The notes under the pieces were generated by a model. That model did no database searches, was not told where the DNA came from, and was given only the letters and a program-made list of their open reading frames with translations. The translations under genes were made by a program, and so were the position numbers. This document shows, piece by piece, positions 35,845 through 44,678 of a stretch of DNA of 64,000 nt (its first letter is position 1; each line of letters starts with the position of its first letter). Source of the stretch: Paenibacillus sp. FSL K6-1330 (GTDB taxonomy: Bacteria; Bacillota; Bacilli; Paenibacillales; Paenibacillaceae). The stretch is from positions 7,047,501-7,111,500 of the forward strand of contig NZ_CP150269.1 in assembly GCF_037976825.1 (NCBI RefSeq), in the 5' to 3' direction.

Positions 35845-36642
35845 CTAGGCCTCTCTAAGCAACCGGAACAAATCCCGGGCGGCTTCCCGCGACAAGGGAA
35901 TCATCGTCCGCTGCTCATCCTTTAGCACAATATTGTAAGCGCCGTTCTGCCAAGGGGACAGCTCCGCAATCCGGTTCACGTTAACCAGGTAACTGCGATG
36001 AGGACGAAAGAACGAGTAACCCGCCAGCTTCTCCTCCAGCTCCTGCAGCGTGCTTTTGCTCGTAATCCGCTGGCCTTCCGCCGTCCATATGCGGATGACC
36101 CGCTCCTCGCGCACCGCGTACAGTATCGCCTCGGGATCGACGAGCACATGCTTGTCCCCATCATCGAATAGCAGCTTGCCACGCATACTGCGGGCAGCAG
36201 CCTCAGTGGATGGATACGGAGCTATCTGGGGGGCGACATCATAAGCTTCCTGCTTTGGGGAGACTTGCCCTTCATGAACCCTGCTGCGAATTCGCTGCAG
36301 GGTTTCCTTTAATCGCATATGGCTGTAAGGCTTCAGCAGATAATCAATCGCATTCAGACCAAACGCCTCGACAGCATACTCGTCATAGGCTGTCGTAAAG
36401 ACAATCAAGGGCGAGATCGGGGAGGCCTTCAGCATCCGCGCAGCCTGCAATCCTTCCAGCTCCGGCATATGAACGTCGAGAAAGACGACATCCGGCTGCC
36501 GTAAGGGAACCAGCTCGAGCAGCTCCCGGCCGTTCGTGGCATAAGGAAGCAGCTCGATATCAGGCTCCTGTTCCAACAGGTAAGCCAGCTCCTCCCTTGC
36601 CAATCGTTCGTCTTCCGCTATCATCGTTTTAATTCGCTTCAC
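35845..36642 (-). CDS. lytT: LytTR-type response regulator
   Basis: About 265 residues from GTG 36642 (GGGAG 8 bases upstream), overlapping the lytS stop by 14 bases. A CheY-like receiver (IAEDERLAREEL, phosphoacceptor Asp in VVFLDVHMPELEG, FTTAYDEYAVEAF, Lys in LLKPYS) is followed by a LytTR DNA-binding domain (about 165-262, ending FFRPHRSYLVNVNRI...). It is the partner of the LytS kinase upstream. Likely targets are the symporter genes immediately downstream. A hairpin (GGCGG/CCGCC) near 35793-35807 could be its terminator. Confidence 0.9.
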   Translation of the reverse strand: MKRIKTMIAEDERLAREELAYLLEQEPDIELLPYATNGRELLELVPLRQPDVVFLDVHMPELEGLQAARMLKASPISPLIVFTTAYDEYAVEAFGLNAIDYLLKPYSHMRLKETLQRIRSRVHEGQVSPKQEAYDVAPQIAPYPSTEAAARSMRGKLLFDDGDKHVLVDPEAILYAVREERVIRIWTAEGQRITSKSTLQELEEKLAGYSFFRPHRSYLVNVNRIAELSPWQNGAYNIVLKDEQRTMIPLSREAARDLFRLLREA

Positions 36643-38401
36643 GGTACCGGCTCCCTTCCGATAGACTGCAGGGGATGCTGAAGGATATGCTGCATCCGCC
36701 CTCTGCAAGATTCTCTACGATGAGTCTGGCTTCCTTGCCAAACATGCTGATTAAACGCTGGTTGATATTGTAAATGCCGTTCCCCGTACCCTCGCTGCCG
36801 ATGATCGGTTGTTCGCCGAGGCTGTCCAGCACCTCAGGGGAGATACCTGCCCCGTTGTCCCGCAGCTGTACAACCGCCATATCGCCCGCCCGCTTTAGGG
36901 TCAACTGGATGATGCCCCCGCTCGCTTTATCGCGCAAGCCGTGCTTAATGCTGTTCTCCACCAGCATTTGCAGCGTTGCAGGCGGAATCATAAGCTCGCC
37001 CAGCACCGGATCCAGCTGGCATTCAAACGTGAACTGATCCTCAAACCGGATTTGAATAATGTCCAAATAGGCATTCAACAGCTCCATTTCCTCACGAATG
37101 GTCGTTCTACGGGAGGCCATGACCTTGACGTTCAAGCGCATGAACGCCCCCAGCTGCATCGTGGCATGTCTTGCCAGCAGCGGATCACTCCGGATCAACG
37201 AATGGATCGCATTGAGCGTATTGAACAGAAAATGCGGATTGATCTGCGCCTGCAGAAGCTTAAGCTCCGTCTCTTTCATTAAATGGCTCATCTTCTCGTG
37301 GGCCGTGGCCCCGAGCTGGTAAGAAATCAGCTGTCCAAGCCCTTGAGCCATGACCAGCTCAACGCGCCGAATATCCTGCGGTCGCTTGAAATAGAAATGA
37401 ATGACGCCTACAATCTCGTGACCCTCGATCATCGGGACAAGAATGGCGGCGCCGAGCGCCGAATGACGGGGCTGAATATCTTCCGCATTCTCTATGATCC
37501 GAAGCTCGCCGGTCGCAATGACATTCTTGGTCAAATCGGATGTGATCTCTTCTCCGGGATCAATGGTACGGCTGGCGGCACCGGCATGGGCCAGGAACCG
37601 CTCCGTATCCGTAATGGCGACTGCCGTTGTTTTCAGCTCGCGCAGCAGCAAGGTGGCCACGGCCTGTGCCGTACGGTACGTCAAGCCCTGCTTCAGATGC
37701 GGCAGCGCCGCTTCCGCGATATGGAATGCCTTCTCCGTCTCGTAAGCGGCTGCCCGCTCTTCCTCGGTGAGCGCAACCCGCAGCATCGTCGTGAAGATCG
37801 CAATGGAAATGCTGTTGGTCAGCACCATCGGCAGACCGATCAGGTTGACCAGCTCAACCGCGCGGTCCGGCTCATCTGAACAGATCAAAATAACCCCCAT
37901 GTGCAAGATCGGGGCGAACATCCCCACGAATAACGCTTTTGCCGGCGAGATAACCCGCTCCTGCGAGAAGAATCGGGCCACGCCCCCGGCCAGGGCACCC
38001 GTAAGCGGTACGGCAATAGCTCCTGCCAGCCCCGTGTAGCCCCCGATATACAGCAGATGGGCTCCCGCCAAAAGCCCGCCCCCGATGCCAACGCGGGGCC
38101 CGCCGATCAGCCCGCCAATGACAACGCCGACCAGAGCGGAATGGGCCAGGGCCTGCTCCTCCGTCAGCTGCATCAGCCAGAAGGAGGAGCTCGACTCGCC
38201 ATTCTCCACCACAACGCCTGCATACACCCCGAGGATACCGAAGAGGCCAAACAGACAGGAATAGATGAACATTCGCGTGCCGGACATCTCTTTGCGGTCC
38301 AGCAATTGGCGGAACAACGGAATTCTCGTCAGTATAAACGTCAGGATGAGCAGCATGCCCATCCGTTCGAACAGATGCAGCGTCAACTCCTGCATGGACA
38401 T
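36629..38401 (-). CDS. lytS: LytS-type sensor histidine kinase
   Basis: A 590-residue membrane kinase: a 5TM-5TMR_LYT sensor region (about 1-200), a GAF domain (about 215-345), the His_kinase segment with the phosphoacceptor in NPHFLFNTLNAIHSLIR (about 378-394) and an HATPase domain (VENSIKHGL, DNGAGI, GTGNGIYNI). LytS-family kinases sense changes tied to pyruvate or membrane potential. A second ATG at 38395 has better spacing from AGAGGG. The 14-base overlap with lytT shows coupling. Confidence 0.9.
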   Translation of the reverse strand: MSMQELTLHLFERMGMLLILTFILTRIPLFRQLLDRKEMSGTRMFIYSCLFGLFGILGVYAGVVVENGESSSSFWLMQLTEEQALAHSALVGVVIGGLIGGPRVGIGGGLLAGAHLLYIGGYTGLAGAIAVPLTGALAGGVARFFSQERVISPAKALFVGMFAPILHMGVILICSDEPDRAVELVNLIGLPMVLTNSISIAIFTTMLRVALTEEERAAAYETEKAFHIAEAALPHLKQGLTYRTAQAVATLLLRELKTTAVAITDTERFLAHAGAASRTIDPGEEITSDLTKNVIATGELRIIENAEDIQPRHSALGAAILVPMIEGHEIVGVIHFYFKRPQDIRRVELVMAQGLGQLISYQLGATAHEKMSHLMKETELKLLQAQINPHFLFNTLNAIHSLIRSDPLLARHATMQLGAFMRLNVKVMASRRTTIREEMELLNAYLDIIQIRFEDQFTFECQLDPVLGELMIPPATLQMLVENSIKHGLRDKASGGIIQLTLKRAGDMAVVQLRDNGAGISPEVLDSLGEQPIIGSEGTGNGIYNINQRLISMFGKEARLIVENLAEGGCSISFSIPCSLSEGSRYREAN

Positions 38402-38702
38402 CCCTCTTCTTTGGTAGACTAGGAATCTTCAACTGTCGTCAGTAGACGGTATCAACAGATAGGATAGATGTGAATGCGGTTTCATTTCATGCAGTAAAGA
38501 TTATATAGTACAGCGAGGATTTGGACAATAAAAAGGAATAATATGAAACTTATGTAAAAATATTCACGCAGGGGATATACCCTTCAGTGCACTCAAAAAA
38601 ACCGTATCCCCCGCAGTTAAGCGAAAGATACGGCCAGTAAGCAGCTGCAAGGCCAAAATATCCGAACTTGTTCCTCGTCCTGATCTGTTAGGTCGCGAGA
38701 GC
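38402..38702. other. Intergenic region upstream of lytS
   Basis: It holds a cre-like sequence, TGAATGCGGTTTCA (38471-38484, one mismatch to consensus), A+T-rich promoter-like sequence, and the terminator of the ThrE gene pair (38595-38633). No gene is seen. Confidence 0.6.
38595..38633 (-). terminator. Terminator of the split ThrE exporter genes
   Basis: CCGTATC (38602-38608) pairs with GATACGG (38627-38633). The A7 tract on the left gives the U run on the minus transcript. Confidence 0.75.
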
Positions 38703-39182
38703 TTACGAGCCGGTCGAATTGGGTTTTCCAGCTCTTCTCCGGGATATCGACCACTTCCGAATGATCTGATTGGTCACCTCCGATAGCAGCAAACCCAGCG
38801 CGATGGCGCCTGAAATCATGAAGGCCTGCGCTCCCAACTGAACAGCCTGATCAAATTGATTCTGGGCGACATGCCGAAGGGCATTGTAGGCGACTCCGCC
38901 CGGTACGAGCGGAATAATCCCCGACACGCTGAACACGATAATGGGCGTCTTGTATTTTTTGGCGAAAAAATGGCTGATGATCGTCACGCAAAAAGCCGCA
39001 AACACAGTGGCCGTCACCGGCTCAACCATCATGTTCTGCAGCATAATGTAGAGCAGCCAGCCCACCATGCCGGCAAACCCGCACTGCAGCAGTGCTTTTT
39101 TGGGTACGTTGAATATGATCCCGAAGGCCGCCGAAGCAACAAAACTCGTGATGAGCTGCTGTATATAAAAGGTTGCCACCAT
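38703..39182 (-). CDS. Threonine/serine exporter family protein, C-terminal half type (ThrE_2)
   Basis: 159 residues from ATG 39182 (GGAGGTG upstream). A five-helix protein of the DUF3815/ThrE_2 family, with SGIIPLVPGGVAYNALR as its hallmark (about 95-111). In some bacteria it is fused to the preceding partner as full-length ThrE; here the two halves are separate genes 23 bases apart, as in other Bacilli. The cytoplasmic tail is short and basic. Substrate inferred from family only. Confidence 0.87.
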   Translation of the reverse strand: MVATFYIQQLITSFVASAAFGIIFNVPKKALLQCGFAGMVGWLLYIMLQNMMVEPVTATVFAAFCVTIISHFFAKKYKTPIIVFSVSGIIPLVPGGVAYNALRHVAQNQFDQAVQLGAQAFMISGAIALGLLLSEVTNQIIRKWSISRRRAGKPNSTGS

Positions 39183-39205
39183 CTTCACCTCCACTCACAC
39201 ATCTC

Positions 39206-39961
39206 TTAGAATGACAACGTAAACGCAATTCCCGCTCCGATGGCAAAGGACGTAACAAAAGCCTCCGCGCCTTTGGACAAGCCGGATATCAGATGCCCCG
39301 CCATTAAATCGCGGATGGCATTCGTGATCAGCAAGCCCGGTACCAGCGGCATCACGGAACTGATAATGATCGTATCCAGCTGATGGCCGAATCCGTATTT
39401 GACCATCCATACGGAGGTTATGCCGATGACCAGCGCTCCCGAGAATTCGGCGAAGAATCGCACCGGTATGACCCGATGCATGAATAGAAAGCAGGAGAAG
39501 CCAAGACCGCCCGCAATGGCCGCCGGTACGAAATCCGGCCAGACGCCGCGAAACATAATGAGGAAGCAGCCGCTTGCGATCGCTGACAGGAGAATCAGCA
39601 GCCATGTCGGATATATCGCCTGCTCATGTTCGATTTTCTCAAGCGCCCTATGAGCCTCTTCAATCGTCAGCTCACCGAGGCTTATGCTCCGAGACACGCT
39701 GTTGACCTGATCGATCTTATCGAGATTGGTTGTCCGATCCGAAATACGAATAAGCCGCGTAATATGCTGAGGCTCCTCCATCGAGAAGATAATCCCGGTC
39801 GGAGTCATATAGCTGTGGCTGTTCTCCACGCCGAAAGCCGCGGCGATCCGCATCATCGTATCCTCGACCCGATAGGTCTCGGCACCGCTTTGCAACATGA
39901 TTTTTCCTGCTAACAAGCAGACCTTGATAATGTCATGCTCCCGCTTCAACAAGTCATTCAA
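39206..39961 (-). CDS. Threonine/serine exporter family protein, N-terminal half type (ThrE, DUF1212)
   Basis: About 251 residues from a TTG start at 39961, selected because AGGAGG lies 9 bases upstream; a longer GTG-started form would include that site. A soluble N-terminal domain (about 1-105: LLAGKIMLQSGAETYRVEDTM, FSMEEPQ, RTTNLDKI) is followed by five membrane helices with SSVMPLVPGLLITNAIRDL. Forms a two-subunit exporter with the downstream ThrE_2 protein. Confidence 0.87.
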   Translation of the reverse strand: MNDLLKREHDIIKVCLLAGKIMLQSGAETYRVEDTMMRIAAAFGVENSHSYMTPTGIIFSMEEPQHITRLIRISDRTTNLDKIDQVNSVSRSISLGELTIEEAHRALEKIEHEQAIYPTWLLILLSAIASGCFLIMFRGVWPDFVPAAIAGGLGFSCFLFMHRVIPVRFFAEFSGALVIGITSVWMVKYGFGHQLDTIIISSVMPLVPGLLITNAIRDLMAGHLISGLSKGAEAFVTSFAIGAGIAFTLSF

Positions 39962-40104
39962 AACGACAATCCTCCTGCTGAACACATTCCGATTCAGAAT
40001 CTTTGCCTATATTATAGTATCATTACCATGATTAAGCATAGGATATGCTTTAAAGCAGCACTGCAGCAGCTGCAATCGTTCTGAACAAAGTCATCCTCCT
40101 ACAC

Positions 40105-40135
40105 AAAAAGCCCCCCGAATGATCGGGAGGCTTCT
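40105..40135. terminator. Terminator-like hairpin beside aldo/keto reductase remnant
   Basis: AAGCC-CCCG pairs with CGGG-GGCTT around a short loop, preceded by an A tract; on the minus strand it would end the reductase remnant. Confidence 0.6.
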
Positions 40136-40159
40136 TACTATTTATCCTCGGAATGCAGC

Positions 40160-40513
40160 CTAATAGGCACCGCGGATGTGCTCCGCTACCCGCTCCTGAT
40201 AGAAGCGGGCCAGGCGTACCTTTTCCTCCATGGTGAATGAGGGCACTTCCAGCGTGCCCAGATTATCTTCAATCTGACGGACGCTGCGGAAGCCGGGAAT
40301 GACAGCGCTGACCTCGGGGCAGTCCAGGATCCAGCGCATGGATGCACGAGCCATGTCGCCTCGGCCCTCGGCAATCCAAGCGAGCTCTCTGGCGAGCTCA
40401 ACTCCTTTTTCGAACCGGAGGCCGGCAAAGGTCTCACCCACGTTAAACTGCTCCCCGTTCGCATTGAAATTCCGGTGATCCCCTTCGCTGAAGGTGGTGT
40501 TCTCCGTAAATTT
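40160..40513 (-). pseudogene. Aldo/keto reductase remnant (C-terminal third only)
   Basis: The frame from about 40513 down to 40160 reads KFTENTTFSEGDHRNF, NVGETFAGLRFEKGVELA, ARASMRWILDCPEVSAVIPG and a normal C-terminus. This is the last about 115 residues of an aldo/keto reductase of the YhdN/YajO type, normally about 310 residues. An in-frame TGA stands a few codons upstream of the homology and no start or ribosome site fits, so the catalytic Tyr/Lys half is missing. The break adjoins the PadR promoter region, suggesting a deletion joined the two. Not expected to be active. Confidence 0.8.
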
Positions 40514-40571
40514 AACGTTAAATCGCTTTCATTCAATCCATATATGACATTTACCTATTTTCCGCAGGTTG

Positions 40572-40630
40572 TTGACAAATCATTCCATCGTACTTATAAT
40601 TACAATCATTAGATATCCAACGTTGGATAT
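40572..40630 (+). promoter_or_regulatory. padR promoter with palindromic operator
   Basis: TTGACA (40572-40577) and TATAAT (40595-40600) are exactly 17 bases apart, a perfect consensus sigma-A promoter. The 18-base palindrome ATATCCAACGTTGGATAT (40613-40630) follows just past the expected start site. A near-identical palindrome precedes the ABC gene at 41241. Confidence 0.85.
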
Positions 40631-40680
40631 CCAGTTATGAAATTATTCTTCACCTACACATCCTAAGGAAGTGACCCAAC

Positions 40681-41205
40681 ATGACCAACCTCATCCTGCT
40701 CTCATTCCTGCGCCAGCGCCCGATGCACGGCTATGAAATTCAGCAGCTTATTCAGGCCAGCCGCATGGACCTATGGACGAATATTCTGTCCGGCTCCATC
40801 TATTATGCACTTAACAAGATGGAAAGCGACGGTCTGATTGCAGCCACCGCTGAAGAGCGGACCGGTGCGAGACTTCGCAAAATTTACAGTATTACGGATG
40901 AAGGCGAGAAATTATTCCAGAAGATGATCCGCGAAACCTTGACGCTTCCTCCCCATACCGTCAAATCCGACTTCTCTCTTGGATTGGTCTGGATCGAGAG
41001 CATTCCCAAGCAGGAAGCGGTGGAATTGCTGCAGCAAAACCTCAAGCAAGTGGAAGAATCGCTGGCACAATGGCGTTCAGGTAAACAAATCAAGGGACAG
41101 TACGGCTTATCGAAGATCGCTCTTGCTACCTTCGATAATGCGATCTCAAGCCTGGAACAAGACATCGCCTTTCTCAACAAGATCATAACACTCGTTCAAG
41201 AATAA
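40681..41205 (+). CDS. PadR-family transcriptional regulator
   Basis: A 174-residue PadR regulator: an N-terminal winged helix (LSFLRQRPMHGYEIQQLI, ILSGSIYYALNKMESDGLI, IYSITDEGEKLF) and a C-terminal helical dimer domain (about 95-172, Vir_act_alpha_C type). AAGGAAG precedes the ATG. PadR proteins next to ABC transporter genes usually repress a drug or lipid efflux pump. The shared palindromes indicate it controls itself and the ABC gene at 41292, now broken. Confidence 0.9.
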   Translation: MTNLILLSFLRQRPMHGYEIQQLIQASRMDLWTNILSGSIYYALNKMESDGLIAATAEERTGARLRKIYSITDEGEKLFQKMIRETLTLPPHTVKSDFSLGLVWIESIPKQEAVELLQQNLKQVEESLAQWRSGKQIKGQYGLSKIALATFDNAISSLEQDIAFLNKIITLVQE

Positions 41206-41240
41206 GCCTCAGCATCAGCTGCGGCTTTCATTTCCGGTCA

Positions 41241-41258
41241 ATATCCAATATTGGATAT
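41241..41258. promoter_or_regulatory. Second PadR operator
   Basis: ATATCCAATATTGGATAT is a perfect 18-base palindrome differing from the padR-upstream copy only in the two central bases. It lies 33 bases before the ABC fusion gene. Confidence 0.8.
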
Positions 41259-41291
41259 ATAACATTGGTTAATAAGGAGCGTGAATACGAG

Positions 41292-41591
41292 ATGATGTTA
41301 CCTACTCTCATTCAAGCGAAAGGTTTAAGAAAAACCTATGGTCAGCGAACGGTCGTACATGATGTGGCTCTAGATATACGAGAAGGTGAAGTGCTTGCGA
41401 TCATCGGGCCGAACGGCATGTCCATTGCCGTTTCTCCGCAAGCCGATATCTCTGGCATCTGGATGCCCCTCATGATTCTTGCGGGCTTCACGGTCCTTAT
41501 CCTCGGCGCAGCCGCATGGACCTTCCGCTGGGATGCGGAGCAGCCTGCCGGATGGAAGCGGGCAGCTGCGAAGAAAGCGGCGTCGATGTAA
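41292..41591 (+). pseudogene. ABC transporter deletion remnant: ATPase start fused to permease end
   Basis: The first 42 residues are the N-terminus of an ABC-2 type ATPase (KGLRKTYGQRTVVHDVALDI, then Walker A GPNG). At 41417/41418 the sequence leaves the Walker A motif before its GKS/T and runs in frame into the last about 58 residues of an ABC-2 permease (ADISGIWMPLMILAGFTVLILGAAAWTFRW, given here as two joined segments). The rest of the ATPase and most of the permease, probably over 1.5 kb, are gone. The frame stays open, so a short one-helix membrane peptide could be made but no transporter. It was controlled by the PadR operator upstream. Confidence 0.85.
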
Positions 41592-41617
41592 CAGCGTACA
41601 AAAATCCAATGAGCCCC

Positions 41618-41900
41618 TTGTATAAAAGACACCTCATGCGGTATACTGAACAACAATATTAACATCAGGCCGATGAAGAGCTTCCAACTCCGAGGCGTTC
41701 TCGTCAAGGCGATCTGATCCTATAATCGATCAGACATCTCCCTAAGTTAACCGGACCCGCCCGTTACCGCGGAATCAAAGTGGATTGAACACGGACCAAC
41801 CTGTTTCGTGATTAGGTTACGGTTCAATCAATTTGGGTGGCACCGCGAGCGCATAAGCGTCCCTCGTCCCATATGGACTAGGACGCTTTTTTATTTTTTC
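41618..41900 (+). promoter_or_regulatory. T-box riboswitch leader of serS
   Basis: A likely promoter (TTGTAT 41618, TATACT 41642, 18 apart) leads into a structured leader ending with a perfect T-box, AATTTGGGTGGCACCGCG (41830-41847). A terminator follows (AGCGTCC 41856-41862 with GGACGCT 41881-41887, then T-rich sequence). Uncharged tRNA pairs with the T-box and favours antitermination. The downstream gene predicts tRNA-Ser as ligand. I could not assign the specifier triplet with confidence. Confidence 0.9.
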
Positions 41901-41921
41901 AGAAGAAGGAGCGCGGTGATT

Positions 41922-43223
41922 ATGCTAGATATGAAATGGATCAGAGAGAGCACAGAAAATCAGGAAGAACTGCAGCGAGTGGCTGACCAGAAAGGCATCG
42001 CCCTGTCGGTTGCCGAACTTGTCCGGCTGGATGACCAGCGCCGGACACTGCTGCTGGCCGTGGAGAGATTGCGGCAGCAGCGCAATGCCATCTCGCAGGA
42101 GATCAGCACGCTCGTGCGACAAGGTAAACAGGAAGAAGCCGAGCGGACGAAACAACAGGTCAAGGACATCAACGATCAGTTGGGCAAGCAGGAAGCGTTA
42201 TACCGAGAGGTTGACGACGCCTACAACAAGCTGCTCATCCTTGTACCGAATATCGTTTCGCCGGATACGCCAGTCGGAGCTTCGGATGAGGACAATGTAG
42301 AGATCAGACGGGTTGGCGAGCCCCCCGTGTTTGATTATGAATACAGGGATCATGTCACGCTCGGCGAGCTGCACCGGATGATCGACATTCCCCGCGGCGT
42401 CAAAACCGCCGGCACACGCAGCTACTACCTGACCGGCATCGGCGCCATGCTGCATCGGGCCGTCCAGCAGCTTGCAGTGGATATGCTGGTCGCCAAGGGT
42501 TTTACCCTTATGGACGTACCGTTAACCGTTAGGACGGAGGCCATGGAGAACACAGCCTTCTTCCCGCTTGGTCAAGATCAGGCTTTTCAAATTATGGAGC
42601 AGGATAAGTGGCTCGTCGGTACGTCGGAAGTGCCGTTGGTATCGTTCTATAGCGGTGAAATCGTCGATGTGACGCAGCCGATTCGCCTGGCAGCAGCATC
42701 GCTGTGCTTCCGGAGCGAGGTCGGCTCGGGCGGCCGGGACGTCCAAGGCCTGTATCGGGTGCATCAGTTCGCGAAGGTGGAACAGGTCGTTCTTTGCGAG
42801 GCCAGCGCGGAAGCCTCGGAGCTGCTTCTACAAGAGATCACAGCCAATGCCGAGGAGCTGCTACAGAAGCTCGAACTGCCTTACCGTGTCGTTGCCGTCT
42901 GTACCGGGGATATGTCGCAGAAAACGTACAAGCAATACGACATCGAGACATGGATGCCAAGCCGCGGGGCTTATGGTGAGACTCACTCGTCGTCGAATCT
43001 GCTCGACTTTCAGGCGCGTCGCTCGAACATCCGCTATCGGGACGCAGAAGGCAAGCTGCGCTACTGCCACACCCTGAACAACACAGCCGTCGCTTCGCCG
43101 CGAATTCTCATCCCGCTGCTGGAGAACCATCAGCAGGCCGACGGTTCGATCCTCATTCCCAAGGCGCTCAGACCTTACATGAACGGGATGGAGCGGATTG
43201 AGCCTCCAAGTGAAACAAAATGA
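41922..43223 (+). CDS. serS: Seryl-tRNA synthetase
   Basis: 433 residues from ATG 41922 (AAGGAG upstream; longer in-frame extension runs into the leader terminator). An N-terminal coiled-coil tRNA-binding arm (about 25-105) is followed by a class II core: motif 2 (CFRSEVGSGGRDVQGLYRVHQF, about 263-285, given in parts) and motif 3 (LNNTAVASPRILIPLLENHQ). Length is normal (about 425). SerRS charges tRNA-Ser in the cytosol. Controlled by the T-box leader. This may be a second serS in the genome, which cannot be checked here. Confidence 0.95.
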   Translation: MLDMKWIRESTENQEELQRVADQKGIALSVAELVRLDDQRRTLLLAVERLRQQRNAISQEISTLVRQGKQEEAERTKQQVKDINDQLGKQEALYREVDDAYNKLLILVPNIVSPDTPVGASDEDNVEIRRVGEPPVFDYEYRDHVTLGELHRMIDIPRGVKTAGTRSYYLTGIGAMLHRAVQQLAVDMLVAKGFTLMDVPLTVRTEAMENTAFFPLGQDQAFQIMEQDKWLVGTSEVPLVSFYSGEIVDVTQPIRLAAASLCFRSEVGSGGRDVQGLYRVHQFAKVEQVVLCEASAEASELLLQEITANAEELLQKLELPYRVVAVCTGDMSQKTYKQYDIETWMPSRGAYGETHSSSNLLDFQARRSNIRYRDAEGKLRYCHTLNNTAVASPRILIPLLENHQQADGSILIPKALRPYMNGMERIEPPSETK

Positions 43224-43602
43224 ACAAAACCAACATAATCTGAACATCCCACAGCGCAGCCGTCAAGGCTGCGTTGTTTTGCTATTGTTACCTTCTTAAC
43301 AAAAAGCTTGCCAAAGCTCCGTCATAAATACACCGAATGGGATTCACCGATAATTAGATCAGAATAAAAGCATATATTATATGGAGCAGTTATATAACAC
43401 ATGAAAAGGTTCCTCTTTATGCGGTCTGGCTTGAAGGTTCTTCGAAGTACATTTTTCTTATGGATTAAGTAGGTATATAATGTTCGTTATATAGGGATAT
43501 CAACTATCGATAATAGATTTCATATTTTCCAGCATCCAGACGGATGTCTTCTCCCTATATAAAAACTTACCGTGCCGCGCACGAATAAGGAGGTCAACCC
43601 AT
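43224..43602. other. A+T-rich intergenic region with serS terminator
   Basis: CGCAGCC (43255-43261) and GGCTGCG (43267-43273) form the serS terminator, followed by TTGTTTT. The remaining approximately 320 bases are A+T-rich with no gene; they should hold the promoter of the luciferase-like gene. Confidence 0.65.
43255..43280 (+). terminator. Rho-independent terminator of serS
   Basis: A 7-bp perfect stem (CGCAGCC/GGCTGCG) with a 5-base loop and a T-rich tail. Confidence 0.75.
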
Positions 43603-44640
43603 ATGACAGAACCCCATCTTGATCATACAGCGCCCAAAACGCTTCGCGATATCCCTATTTCCATCCTGGATCTCGCCCCGATTACAGCGGGCAGCACCGC
43701 TGCACAGTCGCTGCGGAATACACTCGATCTGGCCCAGCATGCCGAGAAGTGGGGGTATAACCGCTACTGGCTTGCCGAACACCACAATATGCCGGGGATC
43801 GCCAGCTCGGCCACTTCGGTCGTCATTGGCCATGTCGCCGGGGGCACGAGCAAGATCCGCGTCGGATCCGGCGGCATTATGCTGCCGAACCACGCTCCCC
43901 TGGTCATAGCCGAGCAGTTTGGGACCCTCGAATCGTTGTATCCCGGCCGGATTGATCTCGGTCTTGGCCGTGCGCCGGGATCGGATCAGCTCACATCCCG
44001 GGCACTCCGCCGCGGTCCGGGCAGCGACGGGCAGGATTTCCCGGATCGCCTCGGCGAGCTGCGGAATTACTTCCAGCCCACCTCAGGCTCGTCCATGCGT
44101 ATCCGGGCGATTCCCGGTGAAGGCCTGCATGTACCGATCTGGCTGCTCGGCTCCAGCGGTTTCAGTGCGCAGCTGGCAGGCCAGCTGGGGCTTCCGTTCT
44201 CTTTTGCAAGCCACTTTGCTCCGGATTATCTGATGGCCGCGCTCGATCTGTACCGTACCAGCTTCCGCCCTTCATCCGAGCTGAGCAAGCCGTATGCCAT
44301 GATCGGCGTGAACGTAATCTGTGCCGACACGGACGAGGAAGCGGAGCGTCTGGCTACCTCGCCGTATCAGCAGTTCCTGAACATCATCCGCGGCCGTACC
44401 GGCCAGCTGAGCCCGCCGGTGGACAGCATGGATGATCTGTGGAACCTGCAGGAGCAGGCCATCGTGAAGCGCCAGCTCAGCTTCTCCGCCATCGGCAGCC
44501 CTGCAACCGTACGTGCGCAGTTGGAGGAGTTCCAGCAGTCGACGAACGCAGACGAGATTATTGTCGCAGCCGCCATCTACGATCATGAGGCACGCCTGCG
44601 TTCATATGAGCTGCTGGCGGATGTCGTCGGTATCAAATAA
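43603..44640 (+). CDS. Luciferase-like (LLM class) flavin-dependent oxidoreductase
   Basis: A 345-residue LLM monooxygenase of the MsnO8/YwcH branch: ISILDLAPI at the start, [20 protein letters not shown] (about 54-73), [36 protein letters not shown], and SSGFSAQLA. The barrel uses reduced FMN from a partner reductase. The substrate is not predictable from sequence. AAGGAGG lies upstream of ATG 43603. It is a single-gene unit ending in a strong terminator. Confidence 0.88.
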   Translation: MTEPHLDHTAPKTLRDIPISILDLAPITAGSTAAQSLRNTLDLAQHAEKWGYNRYWLAEHHNMPGIASSATSVVIGHVAGGTSKIRVGSGGIMLPNHAPLVIAEQFGTLESLYPGRIDLGLGRAPGSDQLTSRALRRGPGSDGQDFPDRLGELRNYFQPTSGSSMRIRAIPGEGLHVPIWLLGSSGFSAQLAGQLGLPFSFASHFAPDYLMAALDLYRTSFRPSSELSKPYAMIGVNVICADTDEEAERLATSPYQQFLNIIRGRTGQLSPPVDSMDDLWNLQEQAIVKRQLSFSAIGSPATVRAQLEEFQQSTNADEIIVAAAIYDHEARLRSYELLADVVGIK

Positions 44641-44678
44641 GAGAATCCGTTATAATACTTGTTAACAAGCAAAAAAAA

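Noticed and set aside
37872..38432. Second frame of 186 codons overlapping lytS on the same strand
   Set aside because: It covers the sensor part of lytS in another frame; the lytS frame carries the 5TMR and GAF motifs.
40518..40531. cre site TTAAATCGCTTTCA
   Set aside because: One mismatch to consensus and located at the break of the truncated reductase, with no intact gene it would control.
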